This document shows positions 60,090 to 64,000 of a DNA stretch of 64,000 nt, piece by piece. Positions within the stretch are counted from its first letter, which is position 1. Every line of letters begins with the position of its first letter. A program made the translations under genes and the position numbers. Origin of the DNA: Caballeronia sp031450805. GTDB lineage: Bacteria > Pseudomonadota > Gammaproteobacteria > Burkholderiales > Burkholderiaceae. The stretch covers positions 1,550,001 to 1,614,000 of the forward strand of contig NZ_JARTVY010000001.1 of assembly GCF_031450805.1 (NCBI RefSeq), in the 5' to 3' direction. Below the pieces are notes generated by a model. That model saw only the letters and a program-made list of their open reading frames with translations. It was not told the DNA's origin and made no database searches.

Positions 60090-61385
60090 ATGTCCACGAC
60101 CCACATAGCACCCGCCAACGAATCCAAGGCCAAGACGGTATTTCGCGTCGTCAGCGGAAATTTTCTTGAGATGTACGACTTCATGGTCTATGGCTATTAC
60201 GCTTCGGCGATCGCCAAGACCTATTTCCCGAGCGGCAACGAGTTCGCCTCGCTGATGCTCGCGCTGTCCGTGTTCGGCGCGGGCTTTCTGATGCGGCCCG
60301 TCGGCGCAATCGTGCTCGGCGCATACATCGACCATCATGGCCGGCGCAAGGGCCTCATTCTCACGCTCGGGCTGATGGCGGTCGGCACTGCGCTCGTCGC
60401 GCTCGTGCCGGGGTACGCGAGCATCGGTGCGCTCGCGCCGATCATCGTGCTGTCGGGACGGCTGCTGCAAGGCTTCTCGGCCGGCGTGGAACTGGGCGGC
60501 GTGTCGGTGTACCTGTCGGAGATCGCGACGCGCGGCAACAAGGGCTTCTATTGCTCGTGGCAGTCGGGCAGCCAGCAGGTGGCCGTCGTGTTCGCGGCGC
60601 TCATCGGCGTGATGATGAATCGCCTGCTGCCGCCCGAGCAGATGACCGCCTGGGGCTGGCGCGTGCCGTTCCTGATCGGCTGCCTGATCGTGCCGTTCCT
60701 GTTCGTCGTCCGCCGCTCGCTGCGCGAAACGGACGAGTTCCTGGCAAGGAAGCATCGCCCGGCGATGGGGGAGATCGCGCGCTCGATCGCGCAAAACTGG
60801 GGCGTCGTGCTTGCCGGCATGGGCATGGTCATCATGACGACGGTCTCGTTCTACATGATCACCGCCTACACGCCGACCTTCGGCAAGGAAGTGCTGAAGC
60901 TGAGCGCAATCGACGCGCTCGTCGTCACCGTCTGCGTCGGCATCTCCAATCTGGTCTGGCTGCCGCTGATGGGCGCCGTGTCGGACCGCGTCGGGCGCCG
61001 TCCGGTGCTCCTGTTCTTCACGATCCTGACCATTCTCACGTCGTATCCGGCGGTGCAGTGGCTCGTGGCGGAGCCGTCGTTCGGGCGTCTGCTGATGGTC
61101 GAGCTCTGGCTCTCGTTCCTGTACGGCAGCTATAACGGCGCGATGGTCGTGGCGCTGACGGAAGTCATGCCGGTCGACGTCCGCACGACCGGTTTCTCGA
61201 TGGCCTATAGCCTTGCGACGACCATCGGCGGCTTCACGCCCGCCATCTCCACCTTTCTGATTCACGAGACCGGCAACAAGGCTGCGCCGGGCCTGTGGAT
61301 GGGACTCGCCGCGATCTGCGGATTGATTGCGACACTGGTGCTGTATCGTTCGCCGGAAGCGCGGAATCAGTACAAGACCGCCTGA
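60090..61385 (+). CDS. MHS-family citrate/tricarballylate:proton symporter
   Basis: 431-residue MFS protein of the metabolite:H+ symporter group, 12 helices. VVSGNFLEMYDFMVYGYYAS, GAYIDHHGRRKGL (the Asp-x5-Gly-Arg-Arg motif after helix 2), SGRLLQGFSAGVELGGVSVY and LPLMGAVSDRVGRRPVL are typical of CitA/TcuC. It likely imports citrate or a related tricarboxylate. It stands alone with its own terminator; no citrate-sensing genes are adjacent. CitA and TcuC cannot be separated by inspection. Confidence 0.9.
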   Translation: MSTTHIAPANESKAKTVFRVVSGNFLEMYDFMVYGYYASAIAKTYFPSGNEFASLMLALSVFGAGFLMRPVGAIVLGAYIDHHGRRKGLILTLGLMAVGTALVALVPGYASIGALAPIIVLSGRLLQGFSAGVELGGVSVYLSEIATRGNKGFYCSWQSGSQQVAVVFAALIGVMMNRLLPPEQMTAWGWRVPFLIGCLIVPFLFVVRRSLRETDEFLARKHRPAMGEIARSIAQNWGVVLAGMGMVIMTTVSFYMITAYTPTFGKEVLKLSAIDALVVTVCVGISNLVWLPLMGAVSDRVGRRPVLLFFTILTILTSYPAVQWLVAEPSFGRLLMVELWLSFLYGSYNGAMVVALTEVMPVDVRTTGFSMAYSLATTIGGFTPAISTFLIHETGNKAAPGLWMGLAAICGLIATLVLYRSPEARNQYKTA

Positions 61386-61408
61386 TCCGGATGCGGCTGC
61401 TGATATGC

Positions 61409-61446
61409 AAAGCCCCTCGCGCCGAATCCGCGCGAGGGGCTTTTTC
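61409..61446. terminator. Bidirectional intrinsic terminator
   Basis: 14-base stem AAAGCCCCTCGCGC / GCGCGAGGGGCTTT, loop CGAATCC, then more Ts. Shared by the symporter gene and the convergent TPR gene. Confidence 0.92.
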
Positions 61447-61457
61447 GTATTCGGCGT

Positions 61458-63308
61458 TCAGTCGCGCAAGCCTGCAGCGACTTCGGCGACGACGCTGTCC
61501 CAGTCGCCCGGCGCGCGCTGCCGCACGAGTCGCGCGCTCGGATACCAGGCGGTTCTGTCGCCGTCGATGCCCCAGCGCCAGTCCGCCGCGAAGGGCAGCA
61601 TCACCCAGACCCGTTTGTTGAGCGCACCGGCGAGATGCGCGACGGACGTATCGACGGATACGACCGCATCGAGCCGATCGACGATCGCGCCGGTATCCGC
61701 GAAGTTCTCGAGCCGCCCTTCGAGCCGATGAATGGCGTGCGCGCGCGGATGCGCGAGCAGCGCCGCGCGTTCCTCCTCGGTAACGAAGGGCTGCAGCACG
61801 ATCCAGTCGATGCCCTCGATCACGAATAGCGGCGCGAGCGCGTGGAGCGGCGCGGAGCGCGTCTCGCCCGGCTGCAGCCGTCCTGACCATGTGATGCCGA
61901 TCTTGCGCTTCTGCTGACCGCCGAGCGATCCGCGCCACTTCCGGCGATAGTCGGCCGGCACGACGATATACGGCGCGCGCGCGGGGATCGCCTCCAGCGA
62001 TGTCATGCCGAGCGCAAGCGGCAGGCTCAACAGCGGGCAGAAGGCATCGGCGCTGGTCGCCGGTTCATCGGTACGGCTCAACAGTTCGATGCGAGCCGCG
62101 CGCGCCGCCGGCGCGAGCAGCGGCACGAGCGCCGGCTGCACTTCCAGCACGAGCTTGCCGACGCGCTTCGCCGCATAAGCCGCGAAGCGCATGAATTGCA
62201 GCGTATCGCCGAAACCTTGCTCCGCGCGCACGCGCAGCGTGCGGCCGGGCAGCGGCTCGCCCGTCCAGCGCGGCAGCGGCGGCGCGGGTTCGCTGCCGGG
62301 CGTCTGCAGACGCCACTCGTAGGCGGGCAGGCCGCGCTCGTAATCGCCCGTGGCGAGCAGCGCGAGACCGCGGTTCAGGTGCGCGGCCGGCATCCGCGGA
62401 TCGAGGCGCAGGGCTTCATCGAATGCGCGGATGGCGGCGGCGGGGGCGGAGAGCGCGAGGTGCGAATTGCCGAGACACAGCCACGCGATGCCGTACTTCG
62501 GATCGAGCCCGACCGCCCGTTCGTACGACAGCACCGCCTCTTCATGGCGATTCAGCCTCGCAAGCGCGTGACCGAGACCGAAGTGTCCCGGCGCGAAACG
62601 CGGCTGCAGGCTGATTACCTTCTGGAAGCGGGGCAGTGCTTCGTCGGAATGTGCGCGGGCATCGAGCAGATTGCCCAGATTGAAGTGCGCGGCGACGTAG
62701 TCCGGCTCGGCGTCGATGGCGGCGCGGAAATGCGCGATCGCGCCCACCGGATCGCCGAGCGCGTTGAGCGCCATGCCGAGATTGTTGTGCGCGCCCGCGT
62801 GACGCGGCCGCAGCGCGAGCGCGCGGCGAAAGGCGCGGGCGGCCTCATCGAAGCGGGAAAGCGCCGAGAGCGCGTTGCCGAAGTTGTTCCACGCGGCGGC
62901 ATCGTTCGGCTGTGCGCGCAGGGCTTTTTCGAAGGCGTCGGCGGCGTCCTCGTGACGGCCTATGGCCGTGTAGGCGTTGCCGAGGTTGTACTGGGCGAGC
63001 GCGAAGCCGGGCGCGAGCGTGAGCGCGTTGCGAAAACGTTCGATTGCGTCGTCGATACGGCCGAGCGCCTTCAGCGCGTTGCCGAGGTTCAGTTGGAGGG
63101 CCGCGTCGGTGGGACGCAAGTCGACGGCGCGACCGACGAGCGCGGCCGCTTCCTCGTGCTGTCCCTGCTGATGGCGCAGCACGCCGAGATAATGCAGCGC
63201 TTCGACGTGGAAGGGTTCGGCGGCGAGCGCGGCCTGATAGTCGCGTTCCGCATCGGTCAGGCGGCCGTCACGATGGGCCGCGAAGCCGCGGGCAAATACG
63301 GTGTCCAT
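61458..63308 (-). CDS. TPR-repeat protein with glycosyltransferase-9-like C-terminus
   Basis: 616 residues. Residues 1 to about 330 are about nine tandem TPR units (for example YHVEALHYLGVLRHQQGQ-like, LGNALKALGRIDDAIERF, LGNAYTAIGRHEDAADAF). The rest (GEPLPGRTLRVRAEQGFGDT onwards) resembles heptosyltransferase/glycosyltransferase 9 with IGITWSGRLQPGE and VVSVDTSVAHLAGAL. TPR plus this domain is common in Burkholderiales and in glycosylation-linked proteins. The start is set at 63308 by similarity of MDTVFARGFAAHRDG; an ATG at 63335 is the alternative. Substrate unknown. Confidence 0.82.
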   Translation of the reverse strand: MDTVFARGFAAHRDGRLTDAERDYQAALAAEPFHVEALHYLGVLRHQQGQHEEAAALVGRAVDLRPTDAALQLNLGNALKALGRIDDAIERFRNALTLAPGFALAQYNLGNAYTAIGRHEDAADAFEKALRAQPNDAAAWNNFGNALSALSRFDEAARAFRRALALRPRHAGAHNNLGMALNALGDPVGAIAHFRAAIDAEPDYVAAHFNLGNLLDARAHSDEALPRFQKVISLQPRFAPGHFGLGHALARLNRHEEAVLSYERAVGLDPKYGIAWLCLGNSHLALSAPAAAIRAFDEALRLDPRMPAAHLNRGLALLATGDYERGLPAYEWRLQTPGSEPAPPLPRWTGEPLPGRTLRVRAEQGFGDTLQFMRFAAYAAKRVGKLVLEVQPALVPLLAPAARAARIELLSRTDEPATSADAFCPLLSLPLALGMTSLEAIPARAPYIVVPADYRRKWRGSLGGQQKRKIGITWSGRLQPGETRSAPLHALAPLFVIEGIDWIVLQPFVTEEERAALLAHPRAHAIHRLEGRLENFADTGAIVDRLDAVVSVDTSVAHLAGALNKRVWVMLPFAADWRWGIDGDRTAWYPSARLVRQRAPGDWDSVVAEVAAGLRD

Positions 63309-63397
63309 GACGGAGGAGTGTCGCAAACCACGCATTTTCCCATATCGGGAAGCATCTCTTCCGAATCACGGGTTGACACGTTGTCCCGATGATACTT

Positions 63398-63423
63398 AAC
63401 ATGTGAACACCTATTCATATGTT
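63398..63423. promoter_or_regulatory. SmtB/CzrA-type metal operator with overlapping promoter
   Basis: AACATG-TGAACACCTATTCA-TATGTT, 13 bp half-sites with two or three mismatches. The core TGAACA-N2-TATTCA (63404-63417) is the classic zinc-sensing ArsR/SmtB 12-2-12 operator. TTGACA at 63373-63378 lies 19 bases upstream and can serve as a -35 box, so bound repressor would block RNA polymerase. Confidence 0.82.
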
Positions 63424-63434
63424 GATGATATCCA

Positions 63435-63779
63435 GTGGCGTCCCTTCTTTCCGATTCCGCGACTTCCGATGATCGCGTGGTGCCGCTCGCGGACCTCTTC
63501 CGTTTGCTTGGCGACCCGACGCGGCTGCGCATCGTGCTGGCCTGTGTCGAGCGTCGGCGCGCGGTGGGGGCGATTGCGGAATCACTGGGTTTGTCGGCGT
63601 CGCTCGTGAGCCATCACTTGCGCCTGTTGCGCGCGGCGCGGATCGTACGGGCGGAGCGGCAGGGCAAGCAGGTCTTCTACGTCGCGGCGGACCGCCATAT
63701 CAGTTCGATGCTGGGCGAGTTGCTGGAGCATGTAGCCGAGCCGCAGCCCGACTCCGCCGATATCGACTCTAACGACTGA
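63435..63779 (+). CDS. ArsR/SmtB-family zinc-type repressor
   Basis: 114 residues, winged-helix ArsR type. LFRLLGDPTRLRIVLACVE and SLGLSASLVSHHLRLLRAAR (recognition helix) are present. The alpha-5 metal site seen in SmtB/CzrA is intact: Asp86, His88, His99 and Glu102 (spacing +2, +11, +3, as Asp104, His106, His117, Glu120 in SmtB). There is no Cys-x-Cys alpha-3 site, so arsenic or cadmium sensing is unlikely. GTG start. It precedes a CDF exporter gene by 15 bases, so it probably represses that gene and itself. Confidence 0.9.
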   Translation: MASLLSDSATSDDRVVPLADLFRLLGDPTRLRIVLACVERRRAVGAIAESLGLSASLVSHHLRLLRAARIVRAERQGKQVFYVAADRHISSMLGELLEHVAEPQPDSADIDSND

Positions 63780-63794
63780 AACAAGAGCAGGCAG

Positions 63795-64000
63795 ATGAGC
63801 ACGCATTCGCATCACGATCATTCCCACGCGCACGATCATGCCGATCACGCCGATCACGCCGGGCACGCCCATGACCATGGCGCCGGTGGGCATCACCATC
63901 ATCATCATGCGCCGCAGGCGGGGCAGGGGCGCACGTTCGCGATTGCAGTCGGACTCAATGTACTGATCGTGATCGTGCAGGCCGTTTATGGCGTGATCGC
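63795..64000 (+). CDS. Cation diffusion facilitator (CDF) exporter, 3' partial
   Basis: The first 68 codons are in view; the window ends inside the gene. The N-terminus is extremely His-rich (HSHHDHSHAHDHADHADHAG then HHHHHH), as in CzcD/ZitB/DmeF zinc or cobalt exporters, and the first membrane helix begins at FAIAVGLNVLIVIVQAVYGV. GCAGGCAG before the ATG. Placed 15 bases after an ArsR gene with a zinc-type sensor site, so zinc (perhaps also cobalt or cadmium) export is inferred. The full domain cannot be checked. Confidence 0.85.
   Translation, partial: MSTHSHHDHSHAHDHADHADHAGHAHDHGAGGHHHHHHAPQAGQGRTFAIAVGLNVLIVIVQAVYGVI

Overview
This 64 kb window looks like a chromosome segment from a Burkholderiales bacterium of the Paraburkholderia/Caballeronia type. 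The basis is the high GC content, strong G/C preference at third codon positions, the gene content (Wza/Wzc-type exopolysaccharide genes, a Kdo hydroxylase between waaC and waaA, urea ABC transporter joined to urease) and protein wording typical of that group. The genus is inferred, not proven. No rRNA, tRNA, prophage, transposase or CRISPR array was recognised.

Layout. (1) About 1-21.1 kb is an exopolysaccharide locus. It holds the 3' part of a WcaJ-type initiating transferase, wza and wzc export genes, gmd and fcl for GDP-L-fucose, a WcaI-like and several other glycosyltransferases, a WcaF-like and an OafA-like acyltransferase, a GMC oxidoreductase, a Wzy-like polymerase and a Wzx-like flippase. 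(2) A dienelactone-hydrolase gene (21.2-21.9 kb) is followed by a minus-strand operon (21.9-27.4 kb) with a second flippase, two glycosyltransferases, galE and a WecA-like initiating transferase, probably for O-antigen or a second glycan. (3) 27.8-32.7 kb carries a phosphomanno/phosphoglucomutase and the inner-core LPS genes waaC, kdoO and waaA. (4) 32.9-44.1 kb is one long minus-strand urea unit, urtABCDE-ureDABCEFG, with sigma-54-type promoter sequences before urtA and again inside the unit before ureA. (5) 44.3-45.5 kb is a repeat-rich gap: three copies of a palindromic element, a tandem duplication that carries a spare 3' end of the neighbouring MFS gene, and a heptamer array. (6) 45.5-49.2 kb is an MFS/SDR/aldehyde dehydrogenase catabolic group. 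(7) 49.3-61.4 kb is mostly housekeeping: ppa, GIY-YIG protein, FemAB-like acyltransferase, nadE, glnB, a CPA2 antiporter, a class I amidotransferase-like hydrolase, two proteins of unknown role and a citrate-type MHS symporter. (8) 61.4-64 kb has a TPR protein, then an ArsR/SmtB-type regulator with a well-matched operator and zinc-site residues, followed by the start of a His-rich CDF metal exporter cut by the window edge.

How it works together. The first 32 kb builds the cell surface: sugar nucleotides (Gmd, Fcl, GalE, mutase), lipid-linked repeat assembly (two initiating enzymes, many glycosyltransferases), flipping (two flippases), polymerisation, export (Wza/Wzc), acetyl decoration and LPS core. 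The urea block imports and hydrolyses urea under what looks like nitrogen (sigma-54/NtrC) control; glnB, a PII signal gene of the same regulatory network, lies 10 kb away. The last genes form a likely zinc-responsive efflux switch.
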